NCBI RefSeq assembly: GCF_000092865.1
Contig: NC_014151.1
Location: forward strand, 2,108,001 to 2,172,000
Direction of reading: 5' to 3'
Length of the DNA: 64,000 bases
Source of the DNA: Cellulomonas flavigena DSM 20109
Lineage (GTDB): Bacteria > Actinomycetota > Actinomycetes > Actinomycetales > Cellulomonadaceae
Shown: piece after piece, positions 8,300 to 17,325 of the stretch
Numbering within the stretch: position 1 is the stretch's first letter
Layout: each line of letters opens with the position of its first letter
Translations under genes and position numbers: made by a program
The notes under the pieces: model-generated
Database searches by the model: none
Told to the model about the DNA's origin: nothing
Seen by the model: the letters and a program-made list of their open reading frames with translations, nothing else

Positions 8300-9288
8300 G
8301 ACGCCTTGCTGCGGCGCTTGCTCGCGGGCTCCTCGGACTTCTTGGTGCCCGCCGTGCTCCTCGTCGCGGTGCCCTTCTTCCCGCCGCCGCCCTTCGAGGA
8401 GCCGCCCTTCGAGGTGCCGTCCTTCGAGGAGCCGCCCTTCGAGGTGCTGCTCCTCGTGGGCGCCGGCGGCGCGGCGTCGTCACCGGAGTCCTCGCCACGT
8501 GCGGCCCGCGCCTTCTCGACGGACCGCTGCAGCGCGGCGAGCAGGTCGACGACCTCGCCGCCGCCGTCGGACTCGTCCTCCTGCGGCGCCGCGGGCGGGG
8601 CCTGCGTGTCACCCGACGACACCTTCGCGGCGATGAGCTCCTCGAGCGCCGTGACGTACGCGTCCTCGTACTGCGACGGGTCGAAGTCCCCGGCGAGCGA
8701 CTCGACGAGCGACGACGCCATGGTCAGCTCCTGCGGACGCACGGTGACGTCGTCGTCGAGCACGGGGAAGTCCGCCTCGCGGACCTCGTCCGGCCACAGC
8801 AGGGTCTGCAGCACGATGACCCGGTCGCGGACGCGCAGCACGGCCATCGACTCGCGCTGCCGGATCGCGACCTTCACCACCGCGACACGGTCGGTCTCCT
8901 CGAGCGCACCGCGCAGCAGCGCGTACGGCTTGGCGGCTGCCTTGTCGGGCTCGAGGTAGTACGTCTTCTGCAGCAGGATCGGGTCGACCTGGTCGGCCGG
9001 CACGAACTCCAGCACCTCGATCTCCCGCTCCGTGGACAGCGGGAGCTGCTTGAAGTCCTGGTCGGTGAGCACGACGAGCTCGCCGTCCTGCGTCTCGTAG
9101 CCCTTCGCGATGTCGGACCACTCGACGGGTTCGCCGTCGATCTCGCACACCTTCCGGTACCGGATGCGCCCGCCGTCCTCCCGGTGCACCTGGTGCAGGC
9201 GCACCTCGTGCTCACCGGTGGCCGCGTAGAGCCGCACCGGCACGTTGACGAGGCCGAACGCCACCGCGCCCTTCCAGATCGCCCGCAC
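8296..9288 (-). CDS. ku: Non-homologous end joining protein Ku
   Basis: The 330 residues begin V-R-A-I-W-K-G-A-V-A-F-G-L-V-N-V-P-V, the usual bacterial Ku start, and hold the Ku core to about residue 250 (K-V-C-E-I-D-G, E-F-V-P, Y-Y-L-E-P, L-R-G-A-L). The last 80 residues are a low-complexity Gly/Ser/Lys/Thr tail that may bind DNA. Ku binds double-strand ends as a homodimer and recruits the ligase. GTG start at 9288 has AAGGAGG on the minus strand just before it. The gene diverges from an ATP-dependent ligase 82 bases away. Confidence 0.96.
   Translation of the reverse strand: MRAIWKGAVAFGLVNVPVRLYAATGEHEVRLHQVHREDGGRIRYRKVCEIDGEPVEWSDIAKGYETQDGELVVLTDQDFKQLPLSTEREIEVLEFVPADQVDPILLQKTYYLEPDKAAAKPYALLRGALEETDRVAVVKVAIRQRESMAVLRVRDRVIVLQTLLWPDEVREADFPVLDDDVTVRPQELTMASSLVESLAGDFDPSQYEDAYVTALEELIAAKVSSGDTQAPPAAPQEDESDGGGEVVDLLAALQRSVEKARAARGEDSGDDAAPPAPTRSSTSKGGSSKDGTSKGGSSKGGGGKKGTATRSTAGTKKSEEPASKRRSKAS
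8393..8446 (-). repeat. 30-base direct repeat inside the Ku tail
   Basis: A 24-base block (8393-8416) recurs unchanged at 8423-8446, period 30. It codes the alternating S-K-G-G-S-S-K-D-G-T units of the Ku C-terminus. It may vary in copy number between strains. Confidence 0.8.
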
Positions 9289-9370
9289 GGCGTCCTCCTT
9301 CGTCCTGGCGGAGTCGCCCACACGGCCGCCCCACGCGGCCCGATCCACCGTCCACGGGCAGGATGGACCC

Positions 9371-10306
9371 GTGGAGCCCATGCTCGCCACCCCTGCGCCT
9401 GCCCGTGCGGCGCTTCCGCACGGCCCGGGCTGGGTGTTCGAGGTCAAGTGGGACGGGGTGCGGGTGCTCGCGGACGCCCACGACGACAGCGTGCGCCTGA
9501 GCAGCCGCAACGAGCGGGACGTCACGTCGGCGTACCCCGAGCTGCGCGGTCTGGCGGCGCTCGGCGACGTGCTGCTCGACGGCGAGGTCGTGCTCATGGA
9601 GGCCGGCCGGCCGTCGTTCACGGCGCTCGCGGAGCGGATGCACGTGCGCGACACCCGGCGCGCGGCGGCCCTGGCGGCGGCCCGTCCGGTGACCTATCTG
9701 GTGTTCGACGTGCTGCGGCACGACGGACTCGACCTCACCGCGTTGCCGCTGTCGGAGCGACGCGCGGTGCTCGACGGCCTCGTGCTGCCGGCGCACGTGC
9801 AGGCGTCACCCTGGTACGACGACGGCGACGACCTGTGGCGCGTCACGGCGGGACACGGGCTCGAGGGCGTCGTGGCCAAGCGACGCGACGCGCCGTACCG
9901 ACCCGGACGGCGCTCGCCCGACTGGGTGAAGGCGGCCCACCGCCGAGCCCGCACGGCGGTCGTCGGCGGGTGGCGACCGGAGTCGACCGGTACGGGCCGG
10001 CTGGGGGCCGTGCTGCTGGGCGCACCCGACGCGGCCGGCGGGCTGCGCTACCTGTGCCGCGCGGGTTCCGGGCTCGGCGGCCCCGCCGCGCGGGAGATGC
10101 GCGCCCTGCTCGCGCCGCTCGAGCGTGCCACGAGCCCGTTCCGCGACGACGTCCCCGCCGTCGACGCGCGCGGCACGGTGTGGTGCGACCCCGTCGTGGT
10201 CGTCGAGGCGCTGTACCTGGCGCGCACCCCGACAGGCCGGCTGCGCCAGCCGGTCGTGCGAGGGGTCCGCACCGACACCACCGCCGACCCCTGGGAGCAG
10301 CCGTGA
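9371..10306 (+). CDS. ATP-dependent DNA ligase, LigD ligase-domain type
   Basis: The 311-residue protein is a stand-alone nucleotidyltransferase plus OB fold. The adenylated lysine is Lys26 in F-E-V-K-W-D-G-V-R. Further motifs are L-D-G-E-V-V (motif III), L-V-F-D-V-L (IIIa) and L-E-G-V-V-A-K-R (IV). Motif V reads D-W-V-K-A-A: the usual second lysine is absent. The OB fold covers about 205-311. It should seal DNA ends with Ku. No polymerase or 3'-phosphoesterase domain is fused, so it is closer to LigC-like stand-alone forms. I chose GTG 9371 because the family starts here; an ATG at 9380 is a possible alternative. Confidence 0.88.
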   Translation: MEPMLATPAPARAALPHGPGWVFEVKWDGVRVLADAHDDSVRLSSRNERDVTSAYPELRGLAALGDVLLDGEVVLMEAGRPSFTALAERMHVRDTRRAAALAAARPVTYLVFDVLRHDGLDLTALPLSERRAVLDGLVLPAHVQASPWYDDGDDLWRVTAGHGLEGVVAKRRDAPYRPGRRSPDWVKAAHRRARTAVVGGWRPESTGTGRLGAVLLGAPDAAGGLRYLCRAGSGLGGPAAREMRALLAPLERATSPFRDDVPAVDARGTVWCDPVVVVEALYLARTPTGRLRQPVVRGVRTDTTADPWEQP

Positions 10307-10581
10307 GCGACGGGGTCCGGACCGTCGACGTCGGTGGCGACTGACGCACCTCGACGTGGTCCCCCACCCCACGGCGGGCACCCCCGAGGCCGAGGCCATG
10401 GTCCACCTCGTCCAGGTCGAGCCGCCGACCCTGCGTCACCTGCGTGACCGGCCGGTGACCCGCAGGCGCTCGCGCTCGTGCCGGCGCACCCCCGCTGCTC
10501 CGGTCGCGGCCACCGTGCCGTCCTGGCAGCGTGGACGTCACCGGGTCGCCCGAGCCCGGTCCCGTACGCGAAGGAGTGGTC

Positions 10582-11154
10582 ATGGCCCGTGATCTGCCGA
10601 AGTACACCGTCCCGTCCCTCACCCCCGAGGAGGGCGCGAAGGTGGCGGCGATCCTGCAGGAACGCCTCAACGCGCTCAACGACCTGGCGCTGACGCTCAA
10701 GCACATCCACTGGAACGTGGTCGGCCCGCACTTCATCGCGGTGCACGAGATGATCGACCCGCAGGTCGACGCGGTGCGCGCCATGGTCGACGCGGTGGCG
10801 GAGCGCATCGCGACGTTGGGCGCAGCCCCCGTGGGCACCCCCGGCGCACTGGTCGCCGCCCGGACGTGGGACGACTACTCCATCGGCCGGGCGAGCACGA
10901 GCGAGCACCTCGGTGCGCTCGACGAGGTGTACGTGGGGGTCATCACCGACCACCGCCGCGCCGCCGCCGACGTGGAGGACCTCGACACCGTCACGAACGA
11001 CCTGCTCGTCGGGCACCTGCACGAGCTCGAGCTCTTCCACTGGTTCGTGCGGGCGCACCTGGAGTCCGCGGGCGGTGCGCTGTCGACGGCCGGGGCGTCG
11101 ACCGAGAAGGACGCGGCGAAGGCCGCCGGGGACGCGGCGGCGCACGCGTCGTGA
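10582..11154 (+). CDS. dps: Dps-family DNA starvation / ferritin-like protein
   Basis: ATG start with AAGGAG at 10571-10576. The 190 residues show the Dps four-helix bundle with the ferroxidase-site pattern K-H-I-H-W-N-V-V-G-P-H-F near residue 40 and H-E-M-I-D-P-Q-V-D-A-V. Dps forms a 12-subunit shell that oxidises and stores iron with peroxide and can coat DNA. The C-terminal tail is Ala-rich with few lysines, so DNA binding through the tail is uncertain. The stop overlaps the start of the next gene. The 275-base stretch before it (10307-10581) shows no gene. Confidence 0.93.
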   Translation: MARDLPKYTVPSLTPEEGAKVAAILQERLNALNDLALTLKHIHWNVVGPHFIAVHEMIDPQVDAVRAMVDAVAERIATLGAAPVGTPGALVAARTWDDYSIGRASTSEHLGALDEVYVGVITDHRRAAADVEDLDTVTNDLLVGHLHELELFHWFVRAHLESAGGALSTAGASTEKDAAKAAGDAAAHAS

Positions 11155-12353
11155 GCACCGCGCAGCACGACGGCCCGCGGCCGGACGCGCTCGGCTCACC
11201 CGACGGGGACGGGCTGCGCGCGGGCCGCGTCACGCCTCGCCTCGAGACCTCCGACGGCACACCGGTCGAGCGCCTGCACCTGGCGGCGCGTCTGGAGGAC
11301 CGGTTCGACGCCGCGCTCGCGCAGGTGCTGCGCCGGCGCGGCTGGACCGTGCGGGTCGTGGGGTACGCGGGCTACGGCACGGACGGGCACGTGCGGGTGC
11401 TGGCCCGCACGTTGCTCGCCTCGCCCGCCGTGCGGCAGCGCGACCTGCCCGACGCCGGGGCCGACGCCCAGGCGGGTGAGCGCCCGGCGGACGCGGTGCG
11501 CGGGTGGCGCTCGTTCTTCACCGCGCCCGTGGCCGGTGCACCCGTGGAGATCACCCTCGGTGGGCGCACGCACCGTGTCGAGACCGACCGCGGCGGCTAC
11601 GTCGACGCGTGGCTCGAGGCCGACCTCGCCCCGGGGTGGCACGACGTGACGCTCACGTCCGTGGACGACGCGCGGGCGACCACGCGGGTCGTGGTCGTCG
11701 GCCCGGAGCCGACCGTGGGGATCGTCAGCGACATCGACGACACCGTCATGGTGACGCGCCTGCCGCGTCCGCTCGTGGCGGCGTGGAACGTGTTCGTGCG
11801 GCACGAGAACGCTCGCGAGGCGGTGCCGGGCATGTCGCGCCTGTACCGGGAGATCCGTGCCGCACGGCCGGACTCGCCCGTCGTCTACCTGTCGACCGGC
11901 GCGTGGAACGCGGCCCCGGCCATCGGGCGGTTCCTGCGTCGGCACGACTACCCCGCCGGGCCGCTCCTGCTGACCGACTGGGGGCCGACCAACACGGGCC
12001 TGTTCCGCAGCGGGCAGCGGCACAAGGTCGCGCAGCTGCGCCGCCTGTTCGCCGAGCTCCCGCAGGTGCGGTGGATCCTCGTCGGCGACGACGGGCAGCA
12101 CGACCCGCAGATCTACGCCGGCGCCGTGGCCCGGTTCCCCGAGCGGGTCGAGGCCGTGCTCATCCGGCAGCTCACGGCAGGTGAGCACGTGCTCTCCAGC
12201 GGGCTGCCCGTGACCGCACCGGAGCAGGAGGAGGCCGAGGAGGACGCCGAGGAGGCCCCTGGCGTCGAGGTGCTGCTCGGCGCCGACGGTGAGGAGCTGC
12301 TGCGCCGCGCGCGCCAGAGCGGGCTGGTCGCACCGGCAGGACCCGGCACCTGA
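11151..12353 (+). CDS. APP1-like phosphatase-domain protein (DUF2183)
   Basis: GTG start overlaps the dps stop by four bases. The 400-residue protein has an N-terminal region (about 1-185) with an immunoglobulin-like stretch, then a HAD-like catalytic domain opened by V-S-D-I-D-D-T-V (about 195), the D-x-D-x-T signature of yeast Pah1/App1 phosphatidate phosphatases. Y-L-S-T-G-A-W-N, T-D-W-G-P-T and G-D-D-G-Q-H-D-P complete the fold. The bacterial role is unproven; a lipid phosphatase is the usual guess. No signal peptide is visible. The C-terminus holds an acidic run (E-Q-E-E-A-E-E-D-A-E-E). Confidence 0.85.
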   Translation: MSTAQHDGPRPDALGSPDGDGLRAGRVTPRLETSDGTPVERLHLAARLEDRFDAALAQVLRRRGWTVRVVGYAGYGTDGHVRVLARTLLASPAVRQRDLPDAGADAQAGERPADAVRGWRSFFTAPVAGAPVEITLGGRTHRVETDRGGYVDAWLEADLAPGWHDVTLTSVDDARATTRVVVVGPEPTVGIVSDIDDTVMVTRLPRPLVAAWNVFVRHENAREAVPGMSRLYREIRAARPDSPVVYLSTGAWNAAPAIGRFLRRHDYPAGPLLLTDWGPTNTGLFRSGQRHKVAQLRRLFAELPQVRWILVGDDGQHDPQIYAGAVARFPERVEAVLIRQLTAGEHVLSSGLPVTAPEQEEAEEDAEEAPGVEVLLGADGEELLRRARQSGLVAPAGPGT

Positions 12354-12358
12354 CGCCT

Positions 12359-12397
12359 GCGAGGACGTGCGCGCCGTCCCGGCGGGCACGTCCTCGC
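12359..12397. terminator. Hairpin between convergent genes
   Basis: GCGAGGACGTGC (12359-12370) pairs perfectly with GCACGTCCTCGC (12386-12397). It follows the DUF2183 stop by 5 bases and precedes the minus-strand small gene's stop. Confidence 0.7.
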
Positions 12398-12407
12398 GGG
12401 ACTGCGG

Positions 12408-12620
12408 TCAGAGGCGCTCGGGGTCGTCCCAGTCGTCGCTCGACGCGATCGCCTCGTCGTCCGGCCGGATCTCCACGGCGTGCAGGGACCGCGGGGCGCG
12501 GGCGGCGTCGCCGCCGGAACGCGCGTCGGCGGCGTCGAGCTCCGCCTGGGCGACCTGCGCCTCCGCGAGGCGGTGCGCTGCGAGGTCGGAGGTCAGGTCA
12601 CGCGCGTGCTGGTGGCTCAT
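12408..12620 (-). CDS. Small acidic hypothetical protein (70 aa)
   Basis: ATG at 12620 opens a 70-residue frame rich in Ala, Asp and Glu with no cysteine or membrane segment. It starts M-S-H-Q-H-A-R-D-L and is predicted largely helical in the first half. I do not recognise a family. It lies between a shared terminator and the GH74 promoter region. It could be real because it fills a gap bounded by terminators, but short frames are common by chance at this GC content. Confidence 0.5.
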   Translation of the reverse strand: MSHQHARDLTSDLAAHRLAEAQVAQAELDAADARSGGDAARAPRSLHAVEIRPDDEAIASSDDWDDPERL

Positions 12621-12743
12621 GGACGAGTTCTACCAACACCGGAAGGCCCGCGCACCCGTTGGCGGGGACCTGCTGGAGGGTTCCGCGCGTGCCGCCCGGC
12701 GTGTCGTGCGCGGACGGGACCACGGTCCCGCGGCCCCGGGACG

Positions 12744-12784
12744 AATCGTTTTGTGTCCTAGGCCGGTGTCGAAGCGCATCGATA
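12744..12784 (+). promoter_or_regulatory. Operator-like motifs before the GH74 gene
   Basis: AATCGTTT (12744-12751) is the exact complement of the AAACGATT core before the GH6 gene. ATCGATA (12778-12784) echoes the TCGATA half-site there. The whole gap 12621-12921 has no supported gene, so this is the likely control region of GH74. Binding by a LacI-type protein is inferred. Confidence 0.4.
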
Positions 12785-12921
12785 GCGTGCGGGCCAGACC
12801 CCTCGGCCCCGGCCGCGATCAGGTCGCCCCGCCCGACGGGACGCTCGCCCGCGGGCACGCCCCCGACGCGCGCCGGCACGCTCCCGCCGGTGACCGCGCG
12901 CGCCCCGCCGAAGGAGCCACC

Positions 12922-15671
12922 GTGCGCCCGTCACCCGCCGTCCCGCTCGCCGCCCTCGCGGCAGCCACCGCCCTCACGGTCGGCGCCCTCGCCGGGCTGC
13001 CCGCGCGGCCGCCGCGCCGGCGCCCGCGGCGGAGAACGGCTACACCTGGGACAACGTCCAGATCGGTGGCGGCGGGTTCGTCCCCGGCATCGTCTACAAC
13101 CAGGGCGAGCCCGGGCTCGTCTACGCCCGAACCGACATCGGCGGTGCGTACCGCCTCGACACCGCGACCCGCCGGTGGGTCCCGCTGCTCGACCACGTCG
13201 GGTGGGACGAGTGGGGCCACACCGGTGTGCTCTCGCTGGCCACCGACGCGCTCGATCCCGACCGCGTCTACGCGGCCGTCGGCACCTACACCAACGAGTG
13301 GGACCCGCAGAACGGCGCCGTCCTGCGCTCCACCGACCGTGGCCGGACGTGGGAGCGGACGATGCTCCCGTTCAAGATCGGCGGCAACATGCCCGGCCGC
13401 GGCATGGGCGAGCGTCTGCAGATCGACCCGAACGACAACCGCGTCCTGTACCTGGGCACCGAGAACGGCAACGGCCTGTGGCGCTCCACGGACAGCGGCG
13501 TGACGTGGTCGAACGTCGCGAGCTTCCCCAACGCGGGCACCTACGCCCAGGACCCGACGTCCGCCAACTCGTACCTCACGCAGAACCAGGGTGTCGTGTG
13601 GGTGACGTTCGACCCGACGTCGGGCACCCGCGGCTCGCGCTCGCGGACGATCTACGTGGGCGTGGCGGACAAGGAGAACAACGTCTACCGCTCGACGGAC
13701 GCCGGCGTGACGTGGGAGCGGGTCCCGGGGCAGCCGACGGGGTTCCTGCCGCACAAGGGCGTGTTCGACGGCGAGAGCGGCCAGCTCTACGTCGCGACGT
13801 CCGACACCGGGGGCCCGTACGACGGGGCCAAGGGCCAGGTGCTGCGGTTCGACGCGGGCAGCGGCACGTGGACCGACGTCTCACCGCTCCCCCTGACGTC
13901 CGACGACCTCTACTACGGGTTCTCGGGCCTGACGATCGACCGGCAGGACCCCGACACGATCATGGTCGCCACGCAGGTCGCCTGGTGGCCGGACGTCATC
14001 TTCTTCCGCTCGACCGACCGCGGTGAGACGTGGTCGAGGATCTGGGACTGGGCCGGCTACCCGGGGCGCACGCTGCGGTACACGATGGACATCTCCGCGA
14101 CGCCGTGGATCACCATGGGCAGGACGCAGGCCGTCGACCCCGACCCGCTGGTCAAGCTGGGCTGGATGACGGAGTCGCTGGAGATCGACCCGTTCGACTC
14201 GGACCGCATGATGTACGGCACCGGGGCGACCGTGTGGGGCACGGACAACCTCACCGACTGGGACTCCGGCGGCACGGTCGACCTCACGATCCGTGCCCTC
14301 GGCATCGAGGAGACCGCGGCGCTCGACCTCGCCGCTCCCCCGGGGCCGGTTGAGCTCTACTCGGGCCTCGGCGACCTCGGCGGGTTCGTGCACGACGACA
14401 TCACCCAGGTGCCCGAGACCATCTACACGCAGCCCGTGCACGGGTCGGTGCGTAGCCTGGACTTCGCGGAGAAGGCGCCCGGGACCGTCGTGCGCGTCGG
14501 TGACGGCGTGGACGGTGAGGTGGAGTCGCACATCGGGGTCACGACGACCGCGGGTGCGACGTGGTGGGCCGGGCAGGAGCCGGACGGCGTGACCGGTCCC
14601 GGTACCGTGGCCGTGTCGGCGGACGGCGGCAGGATCGTCTGGAGCCCCGACGGCACCGGCGTGCACGTGTCGACGACGTTCGCGTCCACGTGGACCGCCT
14701 CGACGGGCGTGCCGCCGCAGGCGCGGGTCGAGGCCGACCGCGTCGACCCGACGACGTTCTACGCGTTCGCCGGTGGGACGTTCTTCACGTCGTCCGACGG
14801 CGGCGCGACGTTCGCCGCCACCACAGGGACCGACTTCCCGACCACGGGCAACGTGCGCTTCGGCGCGGCCCCCGGGAACGCCGGCCACGTGTGGCTCGCC
14901 ACCGAGGACGGCCTGTACCGCTCCACCGACGCGGGGGCGAGCTTCACGCGCGTGCCCGGGTTCGAGGACGGGGGCGCGGTCGGCTTCGGCAAGGCGGCCC
15001 CGGGGGCGTCCTACCCGGCGGTCTACACGACGTCGAGGCGTGACGGCGTCCGCGGCTTCTTCCGCTCGACGGACGGCGGGTCGACGTGGGTCCGCATCAA
15101 CGACGACGAGCACCGGTACGCGTGGACCGGTGCCGCGATCACGGGCGACCCCGACGTGTTCGGCCGCGTCTACGTCGCCACGAACGGGCGCGGGATCGTC
15201 GTCGGCGAGCCGGACGGCGCGCTGCCGACGCCCGGCCCCTCCCCCACGGCGACAGCGACGCCCACGGTCTCGCCGACCCCGTCCCCCACACCCACCGCGG
15301 GCCCGACACCGACCGCCGGCCCGACACCCACGCTCACCGCCACGCCCCCGGCCGCTGCGTGCACCGTGCGGTACAGGACGCACGGCTGGAGCACCGGCTT
15401 CACCGCGTCCCTCCTGCTCACGAACGGCGGGCCGGCCACCCTCGACGGCTGGACCCTGACCCTGACGTACGCCGAGGGCCAGCGGCTCGAGCAGGGCTGG
15501 AGCGCGACGTGGTCGCAGGCGGGCGCCGTGGTGACGGCGACGCACGCGCCGTGGAACAGGACGCTCGCCCCCGGCGCCGGGGTGGAGATCGGGTTCAACG
15601 GCACCCACGCCGGGACCGCGGGGGTACCGCTCCTCGCCGCGCTCGACGGACGGCCCTGCACGGTCTCCTGA
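12922..15671 (+). CDS. Secreted GH74 xyloglucanase with CBM2; signal peptide out of frame
   Basis: GTG 12922 (AAGGAG at 12911-12916) opens a clear signal peptide whose frame leaves the catalytic frame at about 12995-13008. One extra base there would give a normal A-rich cleavage region followed by A-E-N-G-Y-T-W-D-N-V. Downstream the frame is open to 15671. The enzyme has two seven-blade propellers (about 700 residues, many S-T-D-x-G-x-T-W Asp-box-like repeats), a Pro/Thr linker and a CBM2. The catalytic aspartate pair of GH74 fits R-T-D-I-G-G (codon at 13137) and G-D-L-G-G-F (codon at 14373). The only in-frame start after the break is 13227, which would lose the first aspartate and the secretion signal. 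Either the sequence has a one-base error or the gene is broken. Confidence 0.88.
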
Positions 15672-15748
15672 CCTGCGGCGACCCGACTCGGCGGCGCCCG
15701 GCGGTCTCGTGCCACCGGACGCCGCGCACGTTCGGGCAGGTCAGGGCC

Positions 15749-15826
15749 GTGATGTGTGACGTAGGTCCCACGAGACAAACATCACATGACTCCGCCGGGA
15801 GAGTTGTCTCGACGTCGACCTAGCAT
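15749..15826 (+). promoter_or_regulatory. Promoter region of mqo with inverted repeat
   Basis: GTGATGT (15749-15755) and ACATCAC (15779-15785) are perfect complements 23 bases apart, each overlapping TGTGA/TCACA-like halves. TAGCAT (15821-15826) fits a TAnnnT -10 and lies 7 bases before GTG 15834, which suggests a leaderless start. No good -35 is seen. Confidence 0.4.
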
Positions 15827-15833
15827 CGCCGAC

Positions 15834-17321
15834 GTGGCAGCGCGAAACCAGGACACCGCAGCCGACGTCGACGTGCTCCTCGTCGGCGGCGGGATCATGA
15901 GCGCGACCCTGGCGTCGCTCATCGGGACGCTCGAGCCGAGCTGGCGCATCGAGGTGCACGAGCGCCTCGACTCCCCGGCGACGGAGAGCTCCAACGCGTG
16001 GAACAACGCCGGCACGGGCCACGCCGCTCTCTGCGAGCTCAACTACACGCCGCAGCGCGCCGACGGCTCCGTCGACGTCACCAAGGCCGTGACGATCAAC
16101 GAGCAGTACGAGCTCTCGCGGGAGCTCTGGCACCACCTCGCCGCCGCCGGCCGCCTGCCCGGGGCCGAGGACGCCGTCACGACGACCCCGCACCTCACGT
16201 TCGTGCGCGGGGCCGAGGACGTCGAGTTCCTGCGCCGGCGCTGGGAGGCGCTGCGCCGGCACCGGCTCTTCGCGGACCTCGAGTTCACCACCGACCGGGC
16301 CGTCATCGCCCGCTGGGCGCCCCTGCTGGTCACCGATCGCCTCGACGACGAGCCCGTCGCCGCGACGCGCGCGACCTGGGGCACCGACGTCGACTTCGGC
16401 TCGCTCACACGCGCCATGCTCGCCGACGCCGTCACGCGCGGCGCGACCGTGCACACCAGCAGCGAGGTCACCCGCCTGCGGCGGCTGCGGGACGGCCGCT
16501 GGCGCGTCACCGTCGCCGACCGCCGCTGGAACGGCAACCCGCCGCGTACGCTCACGGCCCGGTTCGTGTTCGTCGGCGCCGGGGGCGGCGCGCTGCACCT
16601 GCTGCAGCGCTCGCGGATCAAGGAGATCCGCGGCTACGCCGGCTTCCCGATCAGCGGCCAGTTCCTGCGGACCACCAACCCCGGGCTCGTGGCGCAGCAC
16701 CGCGCCAAGGTGTACGGCAAGGCCGCGATCGGTGCCCCGCCGATGTCGGTGCCGCACCTCGACGCACGCGTCGTGGACGGCGACCAGGCACTGATGTTCG
16801 GCCCCTACGCGGGCTGGAGCATGAAGTTCCTCAAGCGGGGCTCGTGGACGGACCTGCTGCGCTCGGTGCGCCCGGGCAACCTCGTGCCGATGATCGCCGT
16901 CGGCCTGCGCAACATGAGCCTGGTCACCTACCTGATCCGTGAGGTCACGGCGGACGACGCCGCGCGCCTGCGGTCGCTGCGGTCGTACATGCCGTCGGCG
17001 GACCCGCGCGACTGGGAGCTCATCACGGCCGGGCAGCGCGTGCAGGTCATCAAGCGCGGCAAGGGCGGCGGCGTGCTCGAGTTCGGCACCGAGCTCGTGA
17101 CCTCGCAGGACGGCTCGATCGCCGGGCTGCTCGGCGCCTCGCCGGGCGCGTCGACCGCGGTCGCCACGATGCTCGACCTCCTGGAGCGGTGCTTCCCCGA
17201 GCGGGCGGACGCGTGGCGGCCCCAGCTCCAGCAGCTCATGCCGAGCATGGGCGGCGGTGCGTGGGACGCAGCGCTCGAGCAGCAGCTCGTGGACGACGGG
17301 ACGCTCACGGGCGGACACTGA
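15834..17321 (+). CDS. mqo: Malate:quinone oxidoreductase
   Basis: FAD-dependent peripheral membrane enzyme oxidising malate to oxaloacetate and passing electrons to quinone. The 495-residue frame begins near V-D-V-L-L-V-G-G-G-I-M-S-A, the FAD-binding fingerprint. Family marks include N-A-W-N-N-A-G-T-G-H-A-A-L-C-E-L-N-Y-T-P, F-G-P-Y-A-G-W-S-M-K and G-A-S-P-G-A-S-T-A-V. An ATG at 15786 is in frame but has no ribosome site and overlaps an inverted repeat, so GTG 15834, seven bases after a -10-like hexamer, is preferred. It works beside the succinate dehydrogenase found at 21884-25367. Confidence 0.95.
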   Translation: MAARNQDTAADVDVLLVGGGIMSATLASLIGTLEPSWRIEVHERLDSPATESSNAWNNAGTGHAALCELNYTPQRADGSVDVTKAVTINEQYELSRELWHHLAAAGRLPGAEDAVTTTPHLTFVRGAEDVEFLRRRWEALRRHRLFADLEFTTDRAVIARWAPLLVTDRLDDEPVAATRATWGTDVDFGSLTRAMLADAVTRGATVHTSSEVTRLRRLRDGRWRVTVADRRWNGNPPRTLTARFVFVGAGGGALHLLQRSRIKEIRGYAGFPISGQFLRTTNPGLVAQHRAKVYGKAAIGAPPMSVPHLDARVVDGDQALMFGPYAGWSMKFLKRGSWTDLLRSVRPGNLVPMIAVGLRNMSLVTYLIREVTADDAARLRSLRSYMPSADPRDWELITAGQRVQVIKRGKGGGVLEFGTELVTSQDGSIAGLLGASPGASTAVATMLDLLERCFPERADAWRPQLQQLMPSMGGGAWDAALEQQLVDDGTLTGGH

Positions 17322-17325
17322 ACCC

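Noticed and set aside
10307..10581. A possible small gene before dps
   Set aside because: Short frames are present but none has both a ribosome site and a recognisable composition; the only clear element is the dps ribosome site.
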